Assembly (NCBI GenBank): GCA_951230915.1
Contig: OX579633.1
Location: forward strand, 744,001-808,000
Direction: 5' to 3'
DNA from: Antitrichia curtipendula
Lineage: Eukaryota > Streptophyta > Bryopsida > Hypnales > Leucodontaceae
Length of the DNA: 64,000 nucleotides
The position numbers and the translations under genes are program-made. A model generated the notes under the pieces. It had not been told where the DNA came from and made no database searches. It worked only from the letters and a program-made list of their open reading frames with translations. Below, one piece after another: positions 10,617 through 21,330 of this stretch (the first letter of the stretch is position 1; each line of letters opens with the position of its first letter).

Positions 10617-11147
10617 AGGTGGGTACACCCATTATGGCGCAGTGCCTTAAAGTGCACCCTATATTAAGCCCTTAAATGGTGTAATTCTCTACTGAAAATT
10701 GTCAGTGAATGAATATGGTAGTTCATCAAAGAACCATTGGCCATTTTGGGTATTGGTGATTTGTTTCTCTGACAAGGTAATCATTCTTTTCTCTTCTTTG
10801 AAACACATGGACAATTCCCATTGATTACTGACAAGCTTTTCTACTGCTTGTTGGTTACTAATTTGGTTTTTTTTCATTCAACTCCATTTCTTTTCATTCT
10901 AACACCTTGGGAGGGGAGCTTTGTGCATGTGACTGCTGATTTTCAGTGCAGCCTATGAGCGCTTTTGAATACTGTACTTTCAAAACTTTGTATCCCTACT
11001 GTGGTCTCATATTTGTCAAAATCTGAATTTTTTTTGTGCATTTCTTCCTTTTCTACACATCTCTTCACAATCCTGTATTTACTATTATCTACGTAGCCTT
11101 CAAATTACTTATAGCCCAATTTGTGGCGCTTTTGGGTGTACCCACCT
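10617..11147. mobile_element. TA-flanked MITE with AGGTGGGTACACCC ends (copy 1)
   Basis: The left end AGGTGGGTACACCCATTATG is matched by the inverted right end (complement AGGTGGGTACACCCAAAAGC), with TA on both sides (10615-10616 and 11148-11149). A relative with the same terminal 14 bases but a different interior lies at 62942-63213. No transposase is encoded. Confidence 0.85.
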
Positions 11148-11383
11148 TAAATGCATCCCCTATTTAGGAATGAGTAATATGTTCCTTAAAATATCTATCA
11201 TTAATGAATTTATTTGGGCTCCATCAAATTAGTAATTGGATCAATTGGACAAATTGCACAACTTACTGACCATGCAGCCTGTATATACGTCTCGTCCATC
11301 TGATGAGTTGGCACAACAACAACAACAAAATCAATTGATCCGCTGTGAAATATTCCCAATCAATAAATTATCATACTCACCCA

Positions 11384-11590
11384 TGCCATACTCGTTGAAA
11401 TGGATTTTTTTTGTTAAAATGGCAATATTCCACAAACTTGGCGCTTTCAGGTTTAGATCATGTGTTCTAAAATGTAAATCGATCCTAGACTTTAGACCAT
11501 GAGGTCTGAAATCTATACCAGTCCTAGAAAAAGAATGGAAAAATGACGGAAGAAGAATACCGCCATTTAACAAAATATCTGTTCTGAAAA
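11384..11590. mobile_element. Small element of the GTTAAAATGGC inverted-repeat family (diverged)
   Basis: The left block TTTGTTAAAATGGCAATATT and the right block CGCCATTTAACAAAATA are inverted repeats about 190 bp apart. The interior has repeated CTAAA/GATTT-type motifs as in the clearer copies at 31130-31446, 46270-46553 and 53930-54120. Exact ends are uncertain because this copy has diverged. Confidence 0.5.
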
Positions 11591-11615
11591 CAAGAGTTTC
11601 TCCATCTCCAATATA

Positions 11616-12158
11616 AGGTAAACCAGCCTATGACAGGCCAAGTGCCTAATACAGACATCTATAAGATGACCCATTACAGTTTTCCATCAATCTGTGCCAG
11701 GTTTTTTCCAATTAATGTAAGCAAAACTTTATTAGGTAGGTTGATGGCTGAAATCAATGTTTTGTATGATGGTGATGGAGATGTTAGAGATTGTTTTAGG
11801 AACTCGTCCCTTTCTAGTGTAATTCATTACATGAACTAACTTTTTTTATTCCTTTATGCCATGTCCATGTTAGAAAATATTTCAACCATGTTAGGAAATA
11901 TTGTAACTGCATTGGGTGGTTTGATGACCACCATGGGTATAGTTTTTGATGGTTGTGGGATAGTCTACAGACTGTTTTGAGCCATCTGGCCAATTCACTT
12001 CAAAAATCTGTAACAAATTCATACTTCGTCAAAAAAAAAAAATTTCAATTGTTCTACCAATTTTTCATGTTTGCCTTTATATGAAAAAAAAATTTCAAAA
12101 TTTCAAATATGTCAACAAGGCAAACTAGGCAATCTGCCTGTCATAGGATGGTTTACCT
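11616..12158. mobile_element. TA-flanked MITE, AGGTAAACC family (copy 2, inverted)
   Basis: The ends AGGTAAACCAGCCTATGACA and, on the right, the complement of CTGTCATAGGATGGTTTACC match the ends of 2197-2720. TA is at 11614-11615 and 12159-12160. Internal blocks (CATTACAGTTTTCCATCAAT and others) align with copy 1 read on the other strand. Confidence 0.85.
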
Positions 12159-12266
12159 TATTAGCATTGCCATGCCGTCAGTTACAAACGCCTAGGAAGT
12201 GGAACCATCCAGCATATCCTAATTCATTCCCTTCAATGATCATGTGCTATCTTTAATTTTCGAGTA

Positions 12267-12568
12267 AGGTAGTATGCTCTAAAAGCGCCCATGTTCTAAA
12301 AGCGATCATGACACAGAGGTACATTTTTCTTTCTTCAATGTTTGAACTGTGTACATTTCAGAAGGTGGTCGCTTTTAGAAACCACTGTGTTTGAACTTCA
12401 AAAATTCATAACTAATGCTACAAAGTTCTGAAAAATATGAAACGACTTGGGTTAGATGCCAATTCCATTTTTCTTCCTATATAAATTTACTGAAAATTGT
12501 TTCAATAAGTTTAACTTCCCTGAAAAGGCGATCTGCTCTTAAGTGGTCGCTTTAAGAGCATACTCCCT
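12267..12568. mobile_element. TA-flanked MITE with AGGTAGTATGCTC ends
   Basis: The left end AGGTAGTATGCTCTAAAAGC and the inverted right end (complement AGGGAGTATGCTCTTAAAGC) lie between TA dinucleotides (12265-12266 and 12569-12570). The 302-bp interior is AT-rich and noncoding. A related isolated right end, containing CGCTTTTAGAGCAAACG...CTACC, is at about 17096-17122. Confidence 0.8.
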
Positions 12569-12734
12569 TAACTGACACAGATTTCTAGCGAGCCAGCAAT
12601 CCTTACAAAGCTTAAGATTGAATATTAATCGTCATCTCTACACTGTAGTCATTAAGAAAACAAAATTTAATGTACTTGGCGCCTTTCCCAAATGCCTGCT
12701 TGAAACCATAGATCAAGTACCCCAGCCTACTTTT

Positions 12735-12786
12735 TAGAGCGTTGTGCACTTAAATTCCACACTTTCGGCGCTCTGAGGTTCCGAGT
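12735..12786 (+). promoter_or_regulatory. Conserved upstream block of DUF674 genes
   Basis: TTTTAGAGCGTTGTGCACTT followed by AAATTCCACACTTTCGGCGC is matched on the gene-sense strand upstream of gene B (complement of about 28745-28803, 257-315 bp before its ATG) and of the 57-kb remnant (complement of about 57825-57880). Removing the 1.26-kb element inserted at 12790, the block would be about 350 bp before gene A's ATG, so spacing is comparable. It may be promoter sequence or just shared duplicated flank; the sequence cannot decide. Confidence 0.45.
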
Positions 12787-12789
12787 TAA

Positions 12790-14049
12790 GAGCATCCCCA
12801 CTCCAACTTGGCAAGAAGACACTCCAAGTGGCTCTTTGGAGTGTTGGAGAAATGCGGCCGGCTCGTAGGAAGGGAGAGTGGTCCACAGCAACACAGTAAA
12901 CCCCACACTGCAACATTGTTTCGCGATTTAAAAGACTAACTATTAAAATTTTAATTCATTGAGAGAAATGAATTAAGTGACTAACTTCCTTTGCTTCCGA
13001 AGTCAATTCCATTTTGAAATATTGATGGAGAAGGAGGAGAGAATCTCTTTATATACACATGGGGTGGTAGGAAGTAGAACAACCCATGTGGGATAAATAA
13101 TATTAGAATTGGTAAGAGCTCAACCACTCATAGCTAAGTCAAAATAGGAATTGTGTTAAAAATAGAATTTTAGACCTAATTTAGGCATAGTAGAATAACT
13201 TTTTCTAAAAAATTTTGAACTAAAAAAAGTTGTTAAATTAATATAAATTTCACCTCAAACAATCCGTTTGAGATTTGAATCTTCCAATAAAAAGTTATGA
13301 ACAAATTTCAGAGAGGATGCTTGAAAATGTCAAAAAAAAATTCCCTTCCACCCCCTTTGTGAATTTTGTCCATAAATTTTGATTAGAAAATCCAAATCTC
13401 AAACAGATTTTTGGAGGTGAAATTTATATTTATTTAACAACTTTTCTTAGTTCAAAGTTTTTTAGAAAAAGTTATTGTATTGTGACTAAATTAGGTCTAA
13501 AATTCTACTTTCAACACAATTCTAACTTTTTACAATGAGGAGTCAAGCTCTTTTATTCTAATTATCCCATACTTTTTGAGGGCTCACGATGGACAATGAA
13601 TTTCTCTATAAAATCTACCTCTCCAACCTTAGTTTTCACCATCTACCTATGAAACTATTCGTTCAATTTGTCACCCAATTTATATTGATGATAATTGATT
13701 GTAATAGGAATAGTGACATTGGTATATAAATCATTTAAGTTGATTTATTTCTTGGTTATTAGGAATATGGCAGTAGCCTGGTGTGCCTAATACAGTAGGT
13801 TGTCATGCGTAGCCTGGAGCTCGTTCGTGGGGAAACCTGCCTGAAAACTTGCGCTCCGTACCTCAATTCCTGTGTCCTCTGACATACCCAGCCACGGGAA
13901 ACGAACAGTATTTCCCCGTCCGCTCTCCAGATTTTGCCGCGCCCGGCCACTCTCTGGGACTTGCCGTGTCTGCCGTGGAGCACCCATTTTGGCTGGGCAC
14001 GGCCATGTGCCTAGTTTGAGTCACATGTTGAGCTGGAGTGGGGATGCCC
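12790..14049. mobile_element. Non-autonomous Harbinger-like element, GAGCATCCCC family, copy 1
   Basis: The terminal inverted repeats GAGCATCCCCACTCCAACTT and, from the right, GGGCATCCCCACTCCAGCTC are flanked by TAA on both sides (12787-12789 and 14050-14052), the 3-bp target duplication typical of PIF/Harbinger. Both ends have GC-rich subterminal regions; the middle (about 13025-13640) is a copy of the 600-bp foldback. A second copy with the same plan is at 41412-42686. No transposase frame is present; the frames at 13759-14084 are subterminal repeat. It sits between the conserved upstream block and the start of gene A. Confidence 0.85.
13025..13640 (+). repeat. 600-bp foldback, copy 3, carried inside the Harbinger-like element
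   Basis: The left arm has CCACTCATAGCTAAGTCAAA, ACCTAATTTAGGCATAGTAG and GGATGCTTGAAAATGTCAAA; the right arm has the complementary blocks through to GGCTCACGATGGACAATGAA. The centre is near 13340. It closely resembles the copy at 41670-42280, more than the free copies at 4.5, 9.2, 46.7 and 51.4 kb. Confidence 0.8.
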
Positions 14050-14354
14050 TAACTAAGCTAGCGCTGCGAAGCTGGAACGATTGACGACCGTCTGTCCTCG
14101 AAGGTTGAGCTAGGCCCTTGCCTGCAGTCTGGAATTCAGTGCTCCGGCCGTAGATGACCAGCATGTACGCTTGTCCTCAAGCGAGAAATTCCTTAAAAAC
14201 CTGCGTTGCGCGCTGATTGCTCGCAATTATCCGGGTTGCTCGGAGCTCGCTCGTTCTGCACATACCTTCAATCTGATCTAATTTGACTGATTCTAGAGGA
14301 AGAATTTTACATATAGTTTCAGGCAGTACGTACGTGCAGCAGAGGTTGGACATC

Positions 14355-16081
14355 ATGGAGAAGACCTCGAAGAACACTGCCTCTGATCCTCTTGCAGAGA
14401 CCCTGCAGCGCTTGACTATGCAAGGCGGCCTCATGGACACGTTTCCGGTCAGCTTATTCCGCAGCAAGAAATCGGGACAAGTGTTGTACTTGGAGGCGGG
14501 CAAGGACTTCGTGGACACGCTTCTCGGCTTCCTACTACTGCCCCTCGGCACCGTCCACCACATGCTCTCCACAGGTGGAGAATTCCCCACCCCATGCCCT
14601 TTGAAAACCTTCGCTTTTGCAGAAGTATATATTTTCATTACTTTCAATTGCAATTTTCTTTGATGAAAAGTCATCTCCTCAATTTGCACTTTAGCAGAAA
14701 CGGAGTCTGGGTTATGCATGGTGGATTTTACTTCCTGAAGCTGTTGATTTTAGTAAGGTAATGAGGCAATTGAACGAAGAGACGGATGAATTAGCTAGGC
14801 AATCTGAATGAGTTAGGGAAATATGTAAGTAATGTAACGAACACAAGTCGGTGTATTGCAAGCAACGTTAACGAACACAATGGTTGTTGTACCATCTATG
14901 TATCCAGGGTGGACATTTTGCACACTGGGGATTCAATATGAGGTCCCCTTGAGTGACCGTGGTTAAATTGATGTTTATGCATTAAACGAACTCGAAGCCG
15001 GATGGAATGACATGATGATCAAATTTCTGCAGATGCAATTTCAAGCATCTACAAGAGCGTGGAGAAGCTAGACAGCGAACTGCTCCACGTTGATAGAAGC
15101 TGCATCCTTGCGCCACTCAGACCGGCAGTCAACAACCCATCAGGCTTAAGCAAACTTTCCACATCGACAGAGCTGTTCCACCTTTGCCAAGACGCCGATG
15201 CAAAGAGGACCAGTCCCCCGAAGAAGAAGAAGCTTGACCTACCCGGACAGTTTTACAGATGTTTAAATGGCTGCAATAGTCTTTCCAGTAAAAGAGGAGC
15301 TCGTTGTTACACTTGCTGGCCTGAGAGTTGGCCTTACAAAACCAGCTGCAATTTCCTTCAGGGTCCGTATTATCTCACTGTCAATGATGTCCAAAGACTA
15401 AATGACTTGGTAGCACAGCAAGAGCCAGTGGAGGAGTACAACCGCGCCACTGGACCAGGATTCGTAAAGGAGAATATTACGTTTATGCTTACTGACAAAT
15501 TGGAGATCATGCCGTCCACCACGATTGAAATCATGAGCCTGCTTAAGGAAATGAAGGTTAATTCCTTGGCCGACTTGGAGAATATGAAGATCAACGTGAC
15601 CATCACTCAGGTAAAATTGCAAAGTCTTGAATACACAGATGTGCCATCAGAATTTTTATTGCTTGTTTCTGATTAATTCGTGTAATTCTAGCCTCTAATG
15701 CTTCTATCCATTTAGTTCGCTGAGATGGCAATTGACTGAATTGAAATTATTGTGATATCGGTTTGTCAGTGAAGAGATTTCCTGCCAATTTTAAACTTTT
15801 GGATTTGGATTTGTTTAAATCGTATCTCAAGTGTGATATTATTTCTCAAGTTGCTAAAAACACTGCTACCTGTGCTAAAAATTCAAATTCAACCCCGCGG
15901 AATTGGTGGAGATTTTGCTAACTTTAGTCGCATTTGTGAGCACTGCTACTACCTGATTGAGCTTGACGGATATGAATTGGTGGATGCTTCCACAAATGAC
16001 CAGGTGCTGCAGTTGCTTGGATCTGCACTGACCTGCAACAGGTGCCTTAACGACGTCTTTGGAACTGGAGAGACCAGTTGA
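14355..16081 (+). CDS. DUF674-family protein, gene A (shortened C-terminus)
   Basis: Predicted exons are 14355-14574, 15033-15610 and 16004-16081, giving 291 residues; phases match and all junctions are GT-AG. Exon 1 has GQVLYLEAGKDFVDTLLGFL at about residues 41-60, the DUF674 N-terminal motif. Exon 2 has SIYKSVEKLD, a CX3C...CX2C segment (CLNGC...CYTC) and GFVKENITFM, matching the family order. Exon 3 reads VLQLLGSALTCNRCLNDVFG then stops at a TGA where gene F has CGA (Arg), so the last 27 or so residues of E and F are lost. DUF674 is a plant family of unknown biochemical role. The start is the only ATG before the motif with spacing like its paralogues. A 1.26-kb transposon ends 305 bp upstream. 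Confidence 0.8.
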
Positions 16082-16400
16082 ATTACAGGAAACACTAGCA
16101 CCTCGGAAATGCATGATGCTCCTGCAAAAAAAGTCCAGGGGCTCTTAATTCCTCATATCGGGAGACATGCACAGGCATTTTGACGTTCGCCATCCGCACC
16201 GCTTTGTCGAGGATTTCGGTTAATTAATGATGCACGTGCAGATTGAAAGCTTTGCAATGCGTAGGCAAGTTCTTGTAAGAGTGCTACTTGAATATAAATG
16301 TGTTTAGGGGCACATTTTCGCTGTTATTGAACAGGGCACTACAAGTAGAAACTCAAGTATTCGCTCCAAGTGGGCTCTGTAAATATATATTTTGGAAATC
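16082..16400 (+). repeat. Conserved 3' flank of the A/E/F DUF674 subfamily
   Basis: Blocks such as TTTGACGTTCGCCATCCGCA, CAGATTGAAAGCTTTGCAAT and CAAGTATTCGCTCCAAGTGG recur downstream of gene E (56640-56880) and, in reverse complement, downstream of gene F (60240-60450). They show that duplication units extend several hundred bases past the stop. The former C-terminal coding sequence of gene A lies at the start of this region. Confidence 0.7.
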
Positions 16401-17128
16401 ATTCAGAACTAGATCACTGAAGTTTGATGATTTCAGCTTCTATTCACACGTACCAAAGCTCGCTACATCTTACTAGAGAGACTGGAACTTCATGTATGCT
16501 CTCTGGGATTGAATGTCATCCAGATTTATTTTGCAGTAGTAATGATTGAGTCTCTTGTTGAATTGCCTGTTCCTCGACGAAGATTGTACACACCCACAAC
16601 GTAACAATGCATGTCATGTAAATTGCAATTTCCACTACACCATATTCCAAACAGCAGTAACTTAGACTACTTGAAAACCTTCAGACTGAAATGTACTCAA
16701 TTAATTAGGCCAGAACGAAGAAATTCAGAATGAAAACAGATACATTAAGCTTACCACCATGAGACGACTATAGACTGTGAGGCAAAGCAACACCCGTGGA
16801 CCGATCTTTCCAGTAACTCACGGTACACCGATATTTGTTGTCTATTTAGTCAGAATGTATGAAAGAAAATGTTTCATTACAGCCGACTTTGGTTGATTGG
16901 ACGAATTCTGGGAGACCTACGGTCACAAATAGGTGCATGCGATACAAATCTTTGAAAATTCAAGAAGTAATTCAATAATGCTTGGGAAAACCAATTGTGT
17001 TACATTCCACATCTATTTTTCTTTGTCTAAAAAATGAGAAAAAAAATCTTTCCCTCCATAAAAAACCATGGAAAAAGGTGGACCAACCCTTAAATGGCCG
17101 CTTTTAGAGCAAACGTCTACCTTAAGCT
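16401..17128. other. Intergenic DNA
   Basis: No gene can be supported. The end of the region (about 17073-17122) carries a GGTGGACCAACCCTTAAATG block and a lone MITE-like end (complement AGGTAGACGTTTGCTCTAAAAG) related to the ends at 12267 and 6693. Confidence 0.5.
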
Positions 17129-17216
17129 AAAAAAAAGTTTTTTTGTTTTTGTTTTTGTTTTTTTGAAACAAATAAAACAAAATTTCATTACAAAGGGATT
17201 AAAATACAAACCCGCC
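17129..17216 (-). mobile_element. Possible 3' tail of a LINE-type retroelement
   Basis: Read on the minus strand, GGCGGGTTTGTATTTTAATC, CCTTTGTAATGAAATTTTGT and TTTATTTGTTTC are followed by a run of (CAAAAA)n and A. A 3' untranslated end with TAATGAAAT and an A-rich simple-repeat tail is typical of plant LINEs. No reverse transcriptase frame is attached, so at most this is a very short 5'-truncated copy. Confidence 0.35.
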
Positions 17217-18527
17217 AGTCACAAGTGGCCTGGAGGGGACTGTATGTTCGGAACAGAATGAAATATACGAACTGTATCATTCTGCGTCTGGTACCTGTAA
17301 ATGAGGACGAGTTTTGTATTCATTATGTCAACCTCTGAAACTACTGGAAATGATCATTCCAGAGCTATTGTGATATGGATTTGTTGGATATCATTCTGCA
17401 CAAAGTATTTAAGCTGCATGGACACAATCATGTGACATTGATTGTAATATGCACCAGTTATACATATTGTTCAAAATGGCTCACTTGGAGCCAAAACATG
17501 AGAGGCTACGGACGTCACTACTCTAAATGTCAAAGAATAGAGACCAACCGATATCCCAAATTTTGACGGTTTGGGATATACCAGTTTCACATCCGACATT
17601 TTCAATACTGTAGACTTTCGAAGGAGATCATCTCTTCGAAGCTTCTGCATCATCGATTTCGCGACTGAAAGGGGATGGATGCCACTGAATTTGCATCCCA
17701 TCTTAGAATGCTTCATTTGCTCGTTCGAAAGACTTCATTGAGGCAGGTGTTTGAACTCAGAGACGAATGGAGTAACTGGAGGATCTGAGAGCAACATGGA
17801 TACAGTCACCATAAACTTGCTCGTAGAGGATACCGTGAGCCAAATACAGCATTTTCACAAAGTAAACGATGTGCTATCGATCATCTTGGATTTAGCAACA
17901 GAAAAAGAACAGGAAAAATACTCCAAATGGTTCCAAAGTCTAAAAAATACAATCGCTGTATGAATTGATAAAATCAAGAATGCAAATTCTCCTCCTGCTT
18001 CAGCGTTGCGGTTAGATTCACCGCAGTTTTCTTTCTAGTCAAAATCATTGATAGACTGATTTGAAACAGAATTTAGAGGACGCAGGATAGCCTTGCAAAC
18101 ATGATTGTGAGCATCCTGTAAACATAATGCGGGAACTTGGGAATTCGTTACCTGACGGTGATGTTGTTGCTCTCCAGGTCGGCCAAAGATGCAACCTTCT
18201 GTCTGCTAAGCACACTCGGACTTTGGATCGTCGTCAGAGGCATGATCTCCAGGCTGAGTGTCTGTGATGATGAAAGTGGTGTTTTACCTTTATGAAACCA
18301 CCGGTGTAAGAATCGGGTTCTTTAGGAAAGACAGAATATAGGCCCTGGGAGTAATAAGTGATACAGGCATATCCTCTTGATTTACAAGGTGTACAGACAG
18401 AGCCTTTAAAGGTAAGAGCGAGACTTCTGCAAGCGGAGCATTGAAAATAATCTGGAAGGGACTCTGAAAGGGACTCGATAAATTCAGCAGATTCTTCTGC
18501 CCTGTCTCCCTCTTTCTTAGGTTGCAA
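17217..18527 (-). pseudogene. DUF674 pseudogene D (B/C subfamily), 5' truncated and frameshifted
   Basis: Exon 3 (17784-17713) is intact: after the acceptor GCTCTCAG it reads ILQLLHSSLSSNTCLNEVF to a TGA, as in gene B. Exon 2 ends at 18152 with a GT donor but is shorter than in B and C, lacking the 10 bases CTTAAGACAG. Near 18280 an extra A, and soon after an extra 4 bases, break the frame in the VNTTFIITDSLEIMP region. The CX2C...CX2C segment (CSACRS...CTPC) is still readable. Upstream of about 18490 the homology stops and no exon 1 is found. 17217-17712 is the conserved 3' flank shared with B and C. Confidence 0.8.
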
Positions 18528-19118
18528 TGATGATGAACTCCAAAGGCAAACCTTCCTCCTAATATAACCTTCGGCTCCGCCATTTCAAAGTATGTTCGAA
18601 TGGCCTTAAAAGATTTTATGACCAATGAGATAAAGTCCTCACAAAAAAAAAAATTAATTCCAAGTAATTCAATCCCTTAACCGGAGGTTCCAATTTCATG
18701 ATCATGAACGAGCAAGAATCACTGAAATCACTCTGCTTCGTACTGTTTCCATATATTTGAGGATTACTAGTACCTCCCAGAGAAACCAAGATGAAAACCT
18801 GACCTTGCATTCAACTGATAATTGAATAGCAACAAATAAAACTGAATTAATCTTACACGAGAACTCAGATCCATAAATCTACATAATTGAGAATTTGAAT
18901 CCGCATGTTGCAAAATGATTGCCTGGTTTAGGGTTTATACCTTCAAATCCCCCGATCTAAATTGCACTGGCAAAATAAAATTTGGTAAAGTGAGCACTCC
19001 ACACAAGAATATTCTGGAGTATGACCCCCAAGACGTCCCATGGTTCCTAGCATGTAAATGTGTATGTACATGGCAAGGGGACGGGGTCCTCTAATCGCAA
19101 AGTTAATTCAAAAATTGA
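18528..19118. other. Intergenic DNA between pseudogene D and the Sua5-like gene
   Basis: No gene is supported. On the minus strand an ATG at about 18582 opens a short frame (MAEPKVILGGRFAFG) running into the pseudogene exon out of frame; I recognise no family and treat it as chance or junction sequence. The 3' untranslated region of the gene ending at 19119 should lie here. Confidence 0.5.
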
Positions 19119-20105
19119 TCATGACAGCAACAGTTCTCGCAACCCAAATTCCATGAGGGTTTCTCTGGTTTTCTGCAACACGCTGCCAGGTCGAACCACT
19201 TTGAACACCCCTTCTTGCGAAAGATCAACAATGGTGGATCCTGCTCGTCCCCCAGGCAACTTACCCGCATCAAAAACGAATGCACAGTGCGGCCACAGAT
19301 GCTTGAATTCCTCGATCTGGACAGTACTTGTATAGCTACTCGTATTCGCACTCGTCAACGCCAACGCCCCACCAAACGCCCTTGACAAACCTCGGATAAA
19401 ACCACTCTCTGGAATGCGAATGCCAATACTCATCACCCCGGGGTTCAATGACAACGAGAGTTTACCACTATCACGTCTTGGAAGCAACAATGTCACCGCC
19501 CCCGGTAACAACGATGCCAACAACCCGGGCGGCAAGTGCACTGTATTGGCGTACACGTCCACTTGGTCTACATCCGCCACGCAAACTGCCAACGAGCTAC
19601 TTAGCTTCCGCTCCTTGATCTCGTATACACGTTGAATCGCCGCCGCCGAGCTAGCATCGCACGCGAGGCCATACAATGTATCAGTTGGCACCGCCACCAC
19701 CTGGCCATCTCCTAACGCCCTAACAGCTTCATTATAAATCTCCTCTTGCGCTGGCACCACCACCCCAAAGCTCACACTGTCCTGCTCCATTCGCCCCAAG
19801 CATGGTTGCACCCCTCCCCTCGCCTTCCGCACCCTAAACCCTAAACCTTGACCCGAATGAGTCCCAAGCTTCCAACAAGAGCTCGAAGCTCCAATTCTGA
19901 GACTATAGCTTGCATTGTGCACTTTATATCGTATACCTTGAAGAGACTGAGGTTCGAACATCCAACAAGAGTCAATTGTGGGACCAAATTTAGAGGCGGG
20001 AAAAGAGGAGAGGGGAGAAGGCAAGATGCGGAATGCCACAATGGAAGAGGGGATGGAAGGGTACAGGCGATGGAGCGCGGTGGGAGAGAAGCCCACGGGT
20101 GTCAT
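19119..20105 (-). CDS. Sua5/YrdC/TsaC-type threonylcarbamoyl-AMP synthase, probably organelle-targeted
   Basis: An uninterrupted 328-codon frame. Residues about 120-325 form a YrdC domain: VVAVPTDTLYGLACDA (137-152), KERK (164-167, the position of the K-x-R substrate-binding motif), LTSAN (250-254, the S-x-N motif), AGSTIVDLS (288-296) and VVRPGS (303-308). The family makes threonylcarbamoyl-adenylate from threonine, bicarbonate and ATP for the t6A37 modification of tRNAs decoding ANN codons. The first 105 residues are rich in Ser, Arg and Pro with few acidic residues, like a plastid or mitochondrial transit peptide. Met49 and Met106 are possible internal starts; starting at Met106 would give a cytosolic form. 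The Pro that often follows the K-x-R motif is absent here (KERKLSSS). The DNA is far more GC-rich than its surroundings, and no introns are seen. Confidence 0.9.
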   Translation of the reverse strand: MTPVGFSPTALHRLYPSIPSSIVAFRILPSPLSSFPASKFGPTIDSCWMFEPQSLQGIRYKVHNASYSLRIGASSSCWKLGTHSGQGLGFRVRKARGGVQPCLGRMEQDSVSFGVVVPAQEEIYNEAVRALGDGQVVAVPTDTLYGLACDASSAAAIQRVYEIKERKLSSSLAVCVADVDQVDVYANTVHLPPGLLASLLPGAVTLLLPRRDSGKLSLSLNPGVMSIGIRIPESGFIRGLSRAFGGALALTSANTSSYTSTVQIEEFKHLWPHCAFVFDAGKLPGGRAGSTIVDLSQEGVFKVVRPGSVLQKTRETLMEFGLRELLLS

Positions 20106-20778
20106 GGAACACTTGACAAGATGGAAGCAAAATGCAGATAAAGCTTTTCATGGGAGAGACGTAGTGACTAGCTTGACGAATGTTGGAGTGGGGGAACCTA
20201 TGAACAACCATGTGACCAAGTCCTTGTGCTTGGGTACTCCTGCATGTATATGGCCAATAATCTCACAGCAATTCAGCCTTCCTCAAACTCCAGACTCCAT
20301 AGCCCCTTTCAAATCGTCAATCTGAATCCAAACATTTAGGTAAAGAAGACTAATAAAAAAACCTCTACCTTATCTTCTATATGACCCCGGTTACCAACAG
20401 CAACTCAACCTAATTTCATATACTTTATATTCATATACTTAAATGAACTTATCAGTAAGTGGTGTAACCAAGACTGGCTAAATTATGTCTTTGACCACTC
20501 ATCTTTGAATGGAAATGAGTTAGTCTAATTTCAGTTATCAACCTTCCACTTGGAGTGATTGCATAAGAAATTCGTCCCAAGTGATAAATATTTGCCCTCA
20601 AACAGGTTTGGTTCTTGCACCCGTGGTGATCGCTCCATAGTCCTATAGTGCAATCCCAATGAAGCACACTCCTACATATTGGTTAAAAAGCTTGAAGTGA
20701 CAGAACCTATGAAATATGATTATCCCCTACCTTAACCTACACTCGATACGATGCTAAGGAAACAACTTATACCATCAG
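20106..20778. other. Upstream region of the Sua5-like gene
   Basis: This should contain the promoter and 5' untranslated region of the minus-strand gene ending at 20105. I see no convincing TATA motif at a fixed distance. Open frames on the plus strand (19848-20325) are antisense to the gene or its leader. Nothing else is recognised. Confidence 0.45.
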
Positions 20779-21330
20779 ACAGTTCTTAGGGTTCAATTAG
20801 ACCTTTAAACGTCATTACTCATCCTTATTTCACGCTTGTAAATGAAATAAAAATTCAAGGTACATACCGTGCTAAGTCGCTGTCCAATTAGCTGACGCTT
20901 TTGGATGCCGAACTTTTTTGAGATAACACTATCGTACGCTGTATCAACAATTCTGACACAAAGAAACAAAGTAATCAATCCTGGTGCACATTTTCAGCAA
21001 GAAAACAAAACACAGTTCTTAGGGTTTCAATCCGACCTCAAACATCAAACCTCGTCCAAATTTTAGTTTCGCAAAGGAAAAGAAAATTCGGGATTACTAC
21101 CAAGCTAAGTCGCACCACACTGAGCTGAAACGATGTTTGAACTCTTTTGATTGCACGATAACGTGCGCTGGATCAATAAGGAAACAGGGAAAACAATCTT
21201 GGAGCACATTTGGAGCAAGAATTTCACCTCCACTTGACCCTAGAAACAAAAGCAAACATCAAAAAATTAGGGTACAAGCAACACGAAACTCAGGTGAGAA
21301 ATGTCGGTACCTCCATAACCACACGCCATG
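20779..21330 (-). repeat. Two diverged direct copies of a 233-bp block containing an exon-like segment
   Basis: Copies begin with ACAGTTCTTAGGGTT at 20779 and 21012 and share GCTAAGTCGC and ATCAA...TGGAGCACATTT-type blocks. On the minus strand copy 1 holds an exon-like segment 20952-20868 bounded by TTTGTGTCAG and GGTATGTACC; one frame is open across it (IVDTAYDSVISKKFGI...). Copy 2 has a similar segment ending at 21101 before GTAGTAATCC, open as IDPAHVIVQSKEFKHRF, but without a clear acceptor. They could be tiny exons of an unseen minus-strand gene, leader exons of the Sua5-like gene, or chance. Confidence 0.4.

Noticed and set aside
14177..14719. 180-codon minus-strand frame
   Set aside because: It is antisense to exon 1 of gene A, whose DUF674 motif lies on the plus strand.
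15833..16003. Upstream extension of gene A exon 3 (frame open from 15833)
   Set aside because: Joining exon 2 directly to VLQLL gives the usual DUF674 spacing, and the equivalent upstream sequence in gene E has an in-frame TAA.
19828..19850. CCCTAAACCCTAAACC, telomere-like repeat
   Set aside because: Only two units, within the 5' coding part of the Sua5-like gene. It is better seen as a short telobox-like motif or chance than as telomeric DNA.
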